DNA from: Caldilineaceae bacterium
GTDB taxonomy: Bacteria; Chloroflexota; Anaerolineae; Caldilineales; Caldilineaceae
DNA: 64,000 bases
Assembly (NCBI GenBank): GCA_022827195.1
Contig: JAJDTL010000006.1
Span: 1 to 64,000 of the forward strand
Direction: 5' to 3'
In this document: piece by piece, positions 33,374-41,677 of the stretch
How positions within the stretch are numbered: position 1 is the first letter of the stretch
Layout of the letters: the number at the start of each line of letters is the position of its first letter
The notes under the pieces: model-generated
Database searches by the model: none
What the model saw: the letters and a program-made list of their open reading frames with translations, nothing else
Told to the model about the DNA's origin: nothing
Made by a program: the position numbers and the translations under genes

Positions 33374-35470
33374 TTGCCAACCATGCCACGGGGCAATGAA
33401 GCTGCCCAATCAAGTGATGCTGTCGATTCAGGTGGCGCCGCGCCATCGGCGCTGCCGGCGGGATTGATTGACCGCTACGAACTTTTTTCCTCCTTCTTTG
33501 ACCAACTCTACCTCGATAGAGAGGTCTTCGCACACAAGGACAGGATCGTTCTACGCTGGCCGCGCCAACTGGAGGCGCCCGCCGATTTCAACGTCCGGCT
33601 GCAGCGTTCAGACGGGCGTATCTACGCCGAGAGCGAGGGCAAGCAAGGCGATAGCGGCGATCGCATTCTGGCCCAGGAGGTTTTGATTCCAGACGGGGCG
33701 TACGAACTGGTCCTGATGCCGTCGGCCAACGAATACTACGTTAGGGGCGTCCGCATCCAGCGCAAAATTCTGCTTTCGGTCGTGCGGTCGGACTACCGGA
33801 CGACGTCCTATGGCACCTACGTTGAGCGTCAGATCGAGTTGCTGCGCCACGCCATTGCTCTCGACGACGGTCTGTTCTCCGAGATTGCCAAGATGACCCT
33901 GGGCTGGTGGGACCGCATCAACATACGCCGTATCTATGCCGCAATCGCTGCGGTCGAAAGCTTCGACGAAGATCATCTTGCCCGCCTGCTCGGGCTGCTG
34001 GGCATGGTCTACCGCTACAGTGAGCACGAGGCGTTTCCCGTCGAATTTCGACAACCGCTCGATGACTGCATTCTCGGTCTACCATTTGACGAAGCGGACT
34101 ATGCGGAGAAGACAGGCAGGAAACTCAGCGAGACCGAGCGACTGCTGCTCGCCTCTGCTGAACTGCTGGCCGGGCAGCGCTTTCCTGAGCGGGCGTTCCC
34201 GTCCAGCAATCAGACCGGGCATTGGCACTGTGAGCGCGGCGAAGCGACCGTTGCCCGCTGGCTGCAGCGCGCGGCGGCAAACGGGTTCCCCGACACATCT
34301 GGCCATAGCATTGCGAGCCTCTTGACTGCTCTGTCCTACCTGATCGACCTCGCCGATTCGGAGCCGATTTGGAACTTGGCGGGTGTCGTGATGGACAAGA
34401 CGCTCGTGACATTGGCGTTGGACTCTTTCCAGGGCGTCTATGGTGCGAGCCAGATTGACCTCAGCCGGAAGCATGGCATGGACGGCGAGACGCCCGCCCG
34501 CAGCGGTTTCGCGTCGCCGCTGGCCGGTGTCGCCCGCCTGTTGTGGGGTGTCGGCGCCTGGAACTGGCATCTGGCCGGACCCGTCAGCCTCGCCTGTTGC
34601 CAGGGCTATCAGCAGCCGTCTCTGATCGCAGACCTGGCTCTGGATAGGCCTGAAGGCATGTGGGCTACGGAACGGCACGTCGCCGGAAAGATGAATGAGG
34701 ATGACAGAAGCGGGAAAGAATACGCCACTTCACTCACGCTGCACAAGGGGCTTTACAAGACGTCGGAATACCTGCTGGCCAGTGCACAGGACTTTCGGCC
34801 AGGCGAGCGCGGTTGGGGCGGGCATAGTTGGCAAGCGACTCTGGGCACCGATGCGATCGTGTTCGACAATGGTCCCGGCGGGTACCCGCCGCGCGTGGCC
34901 CAACACAGGGACCTGCTGATCGCGCTTCACTCCCTTCCAGCAGATGATGGGCCAGGATTTACATGCCTCTATTTCCCCACCACTGCTTTTGAAGAACATC
35001 AGGTGGGCAACCAGTGGGCTCTTGCCGCCAAGGGGGACGCCTATATCGCGCTGGCCTGTTCAATGCCGTTTGCGTTAAGACAGGACGGTCCGGCCGCGTT
35101 CCGTGAATTGCGCGCCGCCGGGCGCGAGGCGGCATGGTTGTGCCAAATGGGTACGAGAGCCGAACACGGATCGTTCGCCGGATTTCGCAAGTGGGTGCTG
35201 GCAGCCCGTTTCGAGAGCAATGGGCTTTCCGTTTCCTACCGGCCTCTCGGCGGCAAGGTGGTCAGCTTCGGCTGGAATCAAGCTCTCTGCATCAACGGGG
35301 AGAAAGTTCCGCTTCATCAGCCAAATCACTATGAAGGCCCCCACTGCGTGACCGACGGCTGGCCGGCAACACAGATGGTCGTCGCCTACGGTGGGCAGGC
35401 GATTCAACTCGATTTCGCGAGCGGCCAAAACCGTGAATCAGCCCGGTCATCAGCCGCCCGTGTTGACTGA
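33374..35470 (+). CDS. Large protein of unknown function; possible polysaccharide-lyase-like toroid
   Basis: 698 residues from TTG 33374, which follows GGAG at a suitable distance; ATG 33383 is an alternative. There is no signal peptide and no membrane segment. Residues about 60-140 look like a small beta-domain (VLRWPRQLEAPADFNVRL). Residues about 150-450 are helix-rich (LSETERLLLASAELLAG and ARWLQRAAANGFPD), as in alpha/alpha toroids. The rest looks beta-rich with many Trp/Gly/His (RGWGGHSWQATLGTDAIVFD and GGYPPRVAQHRD), resembling heparinase-type lyases. I do not recognise a named family. It is set between two enolase-superfamily genes, which suggests a role in uronate or sugar-acid breakdown (inference). 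Confidence 0.6.
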   Translation: MPTMPRGNEAAQSSDAVDSGGAAPSALPAGLIDRYELFSSFFDQLYLDREVFAHKDRIVLRWPRQLEAPADFNVRLQRSDGRIYAESEGKQGDSGDRILAQEVLIPDGAYELVLMPSANEYYVRGVRIQRKILLSVVRSDYRTTSYGTYVERQIELLRHAIALDDGLFSEIAKMTLGWWDRINIRRIYAAIAAVESFDEDHLARLLGLLGMVYRYSEHEAFPVEFRQPLDDCILGLPFDEADYAEKTGRKLSETERLLLASAELLAGQRFPERAFPSSNQTGHWHCERGEATVARWLQRAAANGFPDTSGHSIASLLTALSYLIDLADSEPIWNLAGVVMDKTLVTLALDSFQGVYGASQIDLSRKHGMDGETPARSGFASPLAGVARLLWGVGAWNWHLAGPVSLACCQGYQQPSLIADLALDRPEGMWATERHVAGKMNEDDRSGKEYATSLTLHKGLYKTSEYLLASAQDFRPGERGWGGHSWQATLGTDAIVFDNGPGGYPPRVAQHRDLLIALHSLPADDGPGFTCLYFPTTAFEEHQVGNQWALAAKGDAYIALACSMPFALRQDGPAAFRELRAAGREAAWLCQMGTRAEHGSFAGFRKWVLAARFESNGLSVSYRPLGGKVVSFGWNQALCINGEKVPLHQPNHYEGPHCVTDGWPATQMVVAYGGQAIQLDFASGQNRESARSSAARVD

Positions 35471-35628
35471 TTCGCTTCTGCGGGAGTTCGTTTCTACCGT
35501 TACCGTATCGGGGGCATTTGGCAAATGCCTTGTCCGCCAGACTCAAACCGTTCGGCGTGTCCCGTCGTCGTTCACCCAAATTCTGAACTGCTTTCCCACT
35601 GATGTCCATTCAGGAAGGAGCGCCGCCC

Positions 35629-36813
35629 ATGCGAATCTCTTCAATCGAGACATACCTCCTCGAAACGCCGATCGAACCGGGCTTTGGCTGGTCCCAGGGC
35701 TGGACCGAAATGCGAAACCTGGGCCTGGTCAAAGTGACCACCGCAGATGGTCTTGTTGGCTGGGGCGAGGGGATAAGAGGCCCCGCGGCGCGCCTGGTCC
35801 ACGAGGGATTCGCGCCCCTTTTGCTGGGTGCGGACCCGATGCAGCGCAACGGGCTGTGGCAGAGGATGTACCAGACCCTCTACAATAACAATGACGCTAT
35901 GGGCATCGGAGGCAACGCCATGAGCGCGGTCGACACCGCCCTCTGGGACATCGCCGGCAAAGAAACCGGGCAGCCGGTTTCCGCCCTGCTGGGCGGTCGG
36001 GTGCGCGAGCGCGTCGCCGTCTACGCAACCGGCCTCTACTATTCGGAGGAGGGAATCGCGGCGGCATCGGCCGGCAGCCCGTTCCCGCAGCAGCTTATGG
36101 ACGAGGCCCGCACGTACGTGGAGCAGGGTTTCGCGGGCATGAAGACGAAGGTGGGCCGGCTTGCCCTGGCGCAGGATGTGCGCCGCGTGGCCGCCATTCG
36201 CGAGGCGATTGGCCCCGACATCTTCCTGATGGTGGATGCCAACCAGGCCTACAACGCGACCACCGCGATCCGCATTGGCCGCGAGCTCGCCGAGCTCGAC
36301 ATCTACTGGTTCGAAGAGCCGGTCAATGCCAAAGATGTGGAGGGCTATCTGCAGGTGAAGGGCGCGCTGCCGATGGCGATTGCCGGCGGAGAAAACCTGC
36401 GCACGCGCTACGCGTTCAAGGATTACATCGGCAGGCGGGCGGTCGACATCGTGCAGCCTGATGTGAACAACGTGGGCGGCATCACCGAGATGCACCGCGT
36501 TGCCTCGATGGCCAACGCCTTCGGCATTCTGTGCAATCCGCATGTGTGGGGATCGCCGGTTTTGTTTGCGGCCAGCCTGCACGTGGCCGCGGCGGTGCCG
36601 GCATGTCCGCCCGCGCACGTGCCGCTTCCTTATCAGCAGGAGCCGGTAATGGAGTTCGACCGCACGCCCAGCCCGATTCGCGAGGGCATCGCCGAGCCGT
36701 TCGACCCGGTCGGCGGCTTTCTCGACGTGCCCACCGGCCCGGGCCTGGGCGTGGAAATCGACGAGGACGCTGTGCGCAGTCTGAGCGTGGACATACAACG
36801 GACTAGCAGTTAA
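35629..36813 (+). CDS. Mandelate racemase/galactonate dehydratase-type enolase-superfamily enzyme
   Basis: About 394 residues from ATG 35629, preceded by AGGAAGGAG. The barrel carries FAGMKTKVGR (K-x-K of strand 2), FLMVDANQAY, YWFEEPVNAKD and AGGENLRTR (Asp, Glu, Glu for Mg), DIVQPDVNNVGG, and CNPHVWGSPV, with the His typical of sugar-acid dehydratases of the mandelate racemase subgroup. It probably dehydrates an aldonic or uronic acid; the exact substrate is unknown. It lies downstream of the 698-residue protein on the same strand. Confidence 0.87.
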   Translation: MRISSIETYLLETPIEPGFGWSQGWTEMRNLGLVKVTTADGLVGWGEGIRGPAARLVHEGFAPLLLGADPMQRNGLWQRMYQTLYNNNDAMGIGGNAMSAVDTALWDIAGKETGQPVSALLGGRVRERVAVYATGLYYSEEGIAAASAGSPFPQQLMDEARTYVEQGFAGMKTKVGRLALAQDVRRVAAIREAIGPDIFLMVDANQAYNATTAIRIGRELAELDIYWFEEPVNAKDVEGYLQVKGALPMAIAGGENLRTRYAFKDYIGRRAVDIVQPDVNNVGGITEMHRVASMANAFGILCNPHVWGSPVLFAASLHVAAAVPACPPAHVPLPYQQEPVMEFDRTPSPIREGIAEPFDPVGGFLDVPTGPGLGVEIDEDAVRSLSVDIQRTSS

Positions 36814-37104
36814 CCGGCGGGAAATACGATTGAAGTACTCAGACTAAACTTCATCCCCAATGAAACCAAGAGGTTCTGCCCCGAGGCCGCGCGGGCGGGA
36901 AGCCCTTAATTCCAGCCTGCCCCCTTCTGATCATCCGCCGTTTGAGCAAGAACGCCGGTGAGATACCAGGGACGAACGACAGGAATTGGCCAAAACTCCT
37001 GAATTCCCTGCAAAAGCCAGCCGCACGCGCTATACTGGAACCACGACCGGCGTGAAAGACCTAACTGCCAATAGGAATGGCAACTTGACCGGACCTGACG
37101 CGGA

Positions 37105-37187
37105 CCTTCGTGTGAATTCGTGTCCTTCGTGGATCGCTGGACTGTTGCAGGCGCCATCTGTCAGGACACACGGCGACCGAGCAACCC
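37105..37187. repeat. Dispersed intergenic repeat, copy 2
   Basis: Same sequence as 7127-7209: one mismatch over the first 32 bases, then weaker similarity. It has the same orientation as copy 1. Confidence 0.75.
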
Positions 37188-37211
37188 CAATGCAAACAAA
37201 GGACTTTGCCG

Positions 37212-37250
37212 CTAAACGAAAAACTCAAAACGAACACTCGAAACTAAAGA
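37212..37250. repeat. Degenerate A-rich heptad run
   Basis: CGAAAAA, CTCAAAA, a 6-base CGAACA, CTCGAAA and CTAAAGA follow in near-perfect 7-base phase, similar to the array at 10995. Confidence 0.55.
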
Positions 37251-37307
37251 AAACATCCCCACGAGAAACTTTTTTCGGGGTGACATTGGACGACATTGGG
37301 GGACTTT

Positions 37308-37325
37308 GGGGGACATATGTCCCCC
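37308..37325. repeat. Perfect 18-base palindrome
   Basis: GGGGGACATATGTCCCCC, preceded by GGGGGACTTTG that repeats half of it. It is not followed by a convincing T-run, so an operator or structured RNA is as likely as a terminator. Confidence 0.6.
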
Positions 37326-37508
37326 TTTCACACCAAAACGAGAGGACCCCAGCCCCTCTGGACAAGGGCTCTGGACGACCGCCATTTCAGATTCACACCC
37401 GCAAACGATGGGACCAGCAGCCAGAAATAGCAGGACAAATCTTGCAGGTCGAGAGAATCGAGACTCTCTGTTTCACAATGGAATTAATATAGAAAGGAAT
37501 CCGTTCTC

Positions 37509-38291
37509 ATGCCTTCGATAGGTCTGCAACTTTATTCGGTCCGCCGCGAGTTAGACGCGGATATGCCCGGCACGCTGGCCGCGGTGGCGCAGATGGGCTA
37601 TAACGGCGTCGAGTTCGCAGGCGCGCCGCAGCACAATGCCGCGGCGTACAAGGCCCAGCTGGACGCGCTCGGACTGGCTTGTTGCGGCTGGCATGTGCCG
37701 TTCGACCTGGTGCAGGACGACGCGTTGGACGAAACGATCGCCTTCCACCATGCGCTGGGCAATGAAAAGCTGATCATCCCCGGTATCCCCGAGGAACTGC
37801 GGCAGAGCCGGGATGACTGGCGCAAACTGGCCGACTTCACCAACCGCGTTGCCGCGCGCCTGGCCCCCGAAGGGATGCGGACCGGCTATCACAACCACTG
37901 GCACGAGTTCACGCCCCTGGACGGCGAAACTCCTTGGGACACCTTCTTTGGCAACACAGACGCGTCGGTCATCATGCAGTTCGATACCGGCAACGCAATC
38001 TTCGGCGGCGGCGAGCCGGTAGAGACCATTCACAAATACCCCGGCAGGGCGGTGACGGTCCACGTAAAGCCAATGATGAAGAGCCTGCTCGACGGCCGCG
38101 GCCACGACTATCCGCACCCAGCCTTCGACCCGGTGATCGGTGAAGACGACACCGACTGGGCCGCGTTCTTCGACGCTTGCGAAACGGTCGGCGGCACCGA
38201 GTGGTACATCGTCGAGTACGAGAACGCCGCCTACACACCCCTGGACGCGGTCGAGCGCTGTCTGCAGGCGCTGAGAAAGATGGGAAAGTAA
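37509..38291 (+). CDS. Sugar phosphate isomerase/epimerase (xylose-isomerase-like TIM barrel)
   Basis: 260 residues: SIGLQLYSVRRELDADMPGT at the start, GYNGVEFAG near residue 38, GYHNHWHEF near 122 (metal-binding His/Glu region), MQFDTGNAIFGGG near 157 and VHVKPMMK near 188, ending with IVEYENAAY. Family members interconvert or dehydrate keto-sugars and inosose derivatives. A GAAAGGA ribosome site precedes the ATG. It sits among enolase-superfamily dehydratases, fitting a sugar-acid or polyol pathway. Confidence 0.88.
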   Translation: MPSIGLQLYSVRRELDADMPGTLAAVAQMGYNGVEFAGAPQHNAAAYKAQLDALGLACCGWHVPFDLVQDDALDETIAFHHALGNEKLIIPGIPEELRQSRDDWRKLADFTNRVAARLAPEGMRTGYHNHWHEFTPLDGETPWDTFFGNTDASVIMQFDTGNAIFGGGEPVETIHKYPGRAVTVHVKPMMKSLLDGRGHDYPHPAFDPVIGEDDTDWAAFFDACETVGGTEWYIVEYENAAYTPLDAVERCLQALRKMGK

Positions 38292-38361
38292 TGGTGCGCG
38301 GCATGTGGTTCAAAAGTAGCAGGTGCCCCCGACTGACATGTAGCAACCGGCCAACAGCCAG

Positions 38362-39630
38362 ATGACCCGCCGACCTACCGCGCAACCGGCGTTCGGTTAC
38401 GGCGCTCTTCTCAAGGAAAACCGCAACTACAGGTATCTCTGGTTCGGGCAGATCGTCAGTCTGCTGGGCGACTGGTTCAACCTGGTGGCGTCGGCTTCGC
38501 TGGTTGGTCTGTTAACACAGTCGGGGCTGGCGGTCGGCTCCGTTTTCGTCGTCCGCATGCTGGCGCCGTTTGTGGTCAACCCCATTGCCGGCGTGGTCGC
38601 CGACCGCTACAACCGCAAGCGGATCCTGATTACGGCCGACCTGCTGCGTGCCGCATCGGTCCTCTGTTTTCTTTTCGTGCGCGATGCCGGTGATATCTGG
38701 CTGTTGTATGCGCTGATAGCGTTGCAGATGGCGCTGAGCGGATTCTTCGACCCGGCGCATACTTCCATTCTGCCGGACGTGGCCGGGCCGGAGCAGCTGG
38801 GCGCGGCCAACGCGGTCAGTTCGGCCACCTGGTCGGTAATGCTGGCCTTGGGCGCGGCGCTGGGCGGGCTCTTTTCCGGCACGTTTGGCATGTATCCCGC
38901 GTTCGTGCTCGACGCCTTCACGTTCCTGCTCTCAGCCGCGCTGCTCGCCCAGATTCGCGTACCGAAGAGGCCCGCCTCCGAAATGGGCGAAAAGACGGTC
39001 GGCGCGGCCGTGCGCGAGTACATCTACGGGCTGCGTTTTCTGGGCGCAAATCCGGACATTCTGGTAGCCGCACTGCAGAAGGCGATGCTGGCGCTCTTTC
39101 TGGCCACCGCATTTCAAGTTATCCAGGTGGCGATCGCCCAGCGATTCTTCACGATCGGCGAAGGCGGCGGTATCAGCATGGGGATGATGTTCGCCTTGAC
39201 CGGCGTCGGCTCGGGCATCGGCCCGATACTGGCCCGCCGTTTCACCGGCGACGATCCGGCCTCGTTGAAAAAGGCGATCGCGGTCGCCTACGTCGTCGCC
39301 ATCGCCGGCGTTGCCATAACCGCGCCTCTCTACAGCCTGCCGACGGTCCTGCTGGGCTCGCTGGTGCGTGCGCTCGGCAGCGGGGTTATATGGGTCTTTT
39401 CGACGCATCTTCTGCTGCAGATGGCGCCCGACGAAGTGCGCGGCCGGGTCTTTGCCAGCGACTATATGTTCTTCTACCTGGGCAGCGCTCTCTCATCGAG
39501 TGTCATCGGCGCCGCGCTGGACACGAGCCTGAGCGTCTCGGCAATCATCTGGGCGATGGCCGCGCTGAGCGTCGTGCCGATGATGCTGTGGACGGCGTGG
39601 GTGGCGCGGGGGAGACGGGTGCCGGCGTGA
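38362..39630 (+). CDS. MFS transporter of the EntS/DHA3 type
   Basis: 422 residues with about 12 hydrophobic segments. The loop 2-3 motif is VVADRYNRKRILITADLLRA near residue 78, and PDVAGPEQLGAANAVSSATW near 138 is typical of the DHA3/enterobactin-exporter-like subfamily. It follows the isomerase gene by 70 bases on the same strand. It could export a metabolite or drug; the link to the surrounding catabolic genes is by position only. Confidence 0.88.
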   Translation: MTRRPTAQPAFGYGALLKENRNYRYLWFGQIVSLLGDWFNLVASASLVGLLTQSGLAVGSVFVVRMLAPFVVNPIAGVVADRYNRKRILITADLLRAASVLCFLFVRDAGDIWLLYALIALQMALSGFFDPAHTSILPDVAGPEQLGAANAVSSATWSVMLALGAALGGLFSGTFGMYPAFVLDAFTFLLSAALLAQIRVPKRPASEMGEKTVGAAVREYIYGLRFLGANPDILVAALQKAMLALFLATAFQVIQVAIAQRFFTIGEGGGISMGMMFALTGVGSGIGPILARRFTGDDPASLKKAIAVAYVVAIAGVAITAPLYSLPTVLLGSLVRALGSGVIWVFSTHLLLQMAPDEVRGRVFASDYMFFYLGSALSSSVIGAALDTSLSVSAIIWAMAALSVVPMMLWTAWVARGRRVPA

Positions 39631-39760
39631 GAAGCATTCATTGTTGAAATCTGTTTTCGACTGCCATCGACCTGTGTCACAGATTTCCTTAGGGAATTCG
39701 GCGAAGAATGGATATGTACCTTCAAGCGTCATCTTTCTCATTACCGGGTAGGTACTCATC

Positions 39761-40897
39761 ATGAAAATCACGGATGTCAAATTACGCACGCTGAGGCATC
39801 CCACCCTCAGGCAGAGCCACCACCAGCTCGTGCAGGTGCCGGGGCTACGGCGGATCCAGTACACGCACACGGGCATCCCGACAAGCGAGCCCATGTATTC
39901 TCACATGCTGGAGGTGGAGACCGACGAGGGCGTCACCGGCCGCATCGCGCCGACGTCGATCAACCGCTACCAACTGGAGATCCTGAAGACGCACACGATC
40001 GGCGAGAGCCCCTTCGCACGCGAGCGGTTGTACCAGATGCTTCAGAAGGGCACGCGCTGGGTCTACCAGGAGCCGGGCTGGTTCGGCGAGTTCGACAACT
40101 GCCTATGGGACATCGCCGGCAAGGTGGCGGGATTGCCGGTCTACGCGCTGATTGGCCGCGTACGTGATTCGCTGCCGGTCTATCTTACCGCTGGAGACAT
40201 GGACCTGCAGGGCTACCTGGATCATATCGAAGGCGGCCGCAGCTTTGGCATCAACGCCTACAAGCTGCACACATACAAGGGCGGCAGGGCGGACATCCCG
40301 CTGCTGACCGAGGTGCGCAAGGCGGTCGGCGACGACTACGAGCTGCTCAACGACCCGGTCTGCTCCTACAACCTGCGCGAGGCGATTGAAGTGGGCCTGG
40401 CGATGGAGGAGCTGGACTACATCTGGCTGGAAGAGCCGATGCACGAGCAGAAGATGAACCTGTACCAGGAGCTCTGCAGCACGCTGAGGATCCAGGTGAT
40501 GGCGACCGAGCGCCTGATGCACGACATCGACCTGACCGCGCAGTGGCTAATCCAGGGCGCGACCGACCGCCTGCGGGCGCGGGCGACCTTCGGCCTCACA
40601 CAGGTGCTGAAGCTGGCCCATTTTGCCGAGCTGCACGGCACGAACGTGGAATTCAACGGCCCGGGCGGCCTATACGGGCTGGTGCACGCCCACGTGGGCT
40701 GCTGCGTCGACAACACCGACTACTACGAGCTTCTCGGCCCGGCCGACCCGCGGCGTCTGCGCGCGGAAGGTGAGGAGTGGGGGCTGCTCAACGCGCCGAT
40801 CATCGAAGACGGTCGCATCGCGCCGCCCGACGGCCCCGGATGGGGCGCGATCTGGGATGAGGAGAGGCTGCGCTCGCTTACGGTAGAAACGCAATAA
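39761..40897 (+). CDS. Enolase-superfamily enzyme (mandelate racemase-like, K-x-H subgroup)
   Basis: 378 residues. The barrel has INAYKLHTYKGG (K-x-H on strand 2), ELLNDPVCSY, IWLEEPMHEQK and MATERLMHD (Asp, Glu, Glu Mg ligands), and FNGPGGLYGLVHAHVG at the C-terminal end with possible acid/base His. This differs from the K-x-K enzyme at 35629 and the QLK enzyme at 31985, so three distinct subgroups lie within 9 kb. Reaction and substrate are not predictable here. The ATG follows TCATC without a strong ribosome site. Confidence 0.84.
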   Translation: MKITDVKLRTLRHPTLRQSHHQLVQVPGLRRIQYTHTGIPTSEPMYSHMLEVETDEGVTGRIAPTSINRYQLEILKTHTIGESPFARERLYQMLQKGTRWVYQEPGWFGEFDNCLWDIAGKVAGLPVYALIGRVRDSLPVYLTAGDMDLQGYLDHIEGGRSFGINAYKLHTYKGGRADIPLLTEVRKAVGDDYELLNDPVCSYNLREAIEVGLAMEELDYIWLEEPMHEQKMNLYQELCSTLRIQVMATERLMHDIDLTAQWLIQGATDRLRARATFGLTQVLKLAHFAELHGTNVEFNGPGGLYGLVHAHVGCCVDNTDYYELLGPADPRRLRAEGEEWGLLNAPIIEDGRIAPPDGPGWGAIWDEERLRSLTVETQ

Positions 40898-41004
40898 CGG
40901 CCAGAGGACAGATGTGATAGATGGAAGACGGTCGTTCGGAAGGCAACAGCTATGTTAGAATTGTGCTCAAACAGTGAAATGTAGAGTCAGGAATAGAGTC
41001 GACA

Positions 41005-41211
41005 ATGCGCAGGGAGATCGTTGAACGACGAGGAAAACTCGAAGAATTGGACCGTGCATTTGATTTGCGTTTCTGGCAAGCGCAAACGCCGGCTGCGCGT
41101 GTTAACGCGGCTTGGGAGCTTGTCGTGCATTACGCCAAGGTGAAGGGTCTTGATGTTCGCCAACTCCGACTTCAGCGAACTGTTGAGAATTTTCAACGCC
41201 AGGAACGTTAA
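41005..41211 (+). CDS. Small protein paired with a nucleotidyltransferase
   Basis: 68 residues, charged and helical: REIVERRGKLEELDRAFDLR, then FWQAQTPAARVNAAWELVVHY and LRLQRTVENFQRQER. I know similar small proteins placed directly upstream of nucleotidyltransferase genes. Its 3' part overlaps the next gene by 59 bases in another frame, which suggests coupled translation. A toxin-antitoxin-like partnership is inferred; no catalytic motif is visible. Confidence 0.65.
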   Translation: MRREIVERRGKLEELDRAFDLRFWQAQTPAARVNAAWELVVHYAKVKGLDVRQLRLQRTVENFQRQER

Positions 41212-41608
41212 ATATCTGGTGATCGGCGGCTATGCTTTGATCCAGTATACCGAACCTCGCTATACAAAGGACCTCGACCTTTGGATCAGCACCGAAATAC
41301 AGAATGCCCAGGCGGTGTTTGAGGCCCTGCGCGAATTCGGCGCTCCTCTGTCAGGTTTGACCGTAAAGGATTTCACCGAAGAAGGCTATTTCTACCAAAT
41401 GGGCGTCCCGCCAGTTAGGATAGACCTGTTGATGGGCATACCTGGTCCTGAATTTGAGGAAGCATGGGAGCGCCGAGCAGTGACCGATGTTGATGGACTG
41501 CTCGTGCCGTTCATCTCTCGGGAAGACTTGATCGCAGCAAAACTGGCGTCAGGCCGACCGCAAGACCTGGTCGACGCCCAAAGCCTTTCGGATACCGGCG
41601 AAAAGTAG
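41153..41608 (+). CDS. Nucleotidyltransferase-fold protein (AbiEii/DUF6036-like)
   Basis: About 151 residues from ATG 41153 (TTG 41150 is one codon earlier). YLVIGGYALIQYTEPRYTKDLDLWI holds the GG and D-x-D elements of the nucleotidyltransferase fold near residues 21-45, and RIDLLMGIPG adds the third acidic residue. FISREDLIAAKLASGRPQDLVDAQSL is the usual C-terminal signature of these proteins. Related proteins act as toxins or modifiers in abortive-infection type pairs. With the overlapping small gene upstream it forms a plausible two-gene module. Confidence 0.8.
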   Translation: MFANSDFSELLRIFNARNVKYLVIGGYALIQYTEPRYTKDLDLWISTEIQNAQAVFEALREFGAPLSGLTVKDFTEEGYFYQMGVPPVRIDLLMGIPGPEFEEAWERRAVTDVDGLLVPFISREDLIAAKLASGRPQDLVDAQSLSDTGEK

Positions 41609-41677
41609 GCCTGTAGCTCCACGTTGCTTCGAAGCGCCGCTATACCTACGGACGCTGTCGCCTCATTCAACACTCCG

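Larger units (their letters stand above)
36814..37508. other. Intergenic stretch of about 700 bases with repeats, no gene
   Basis: I see no credible gene. It holds repeat copy 2 (37105), an A-rich heptad-like run (37212), an 18-base palindrome (37308) and a TATACT word near 37030. It resembles the 9180-10206 stretch in character: the dispersed repeat, heptads and lone -10-like words appear in both areas. Confidence 0.6.
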
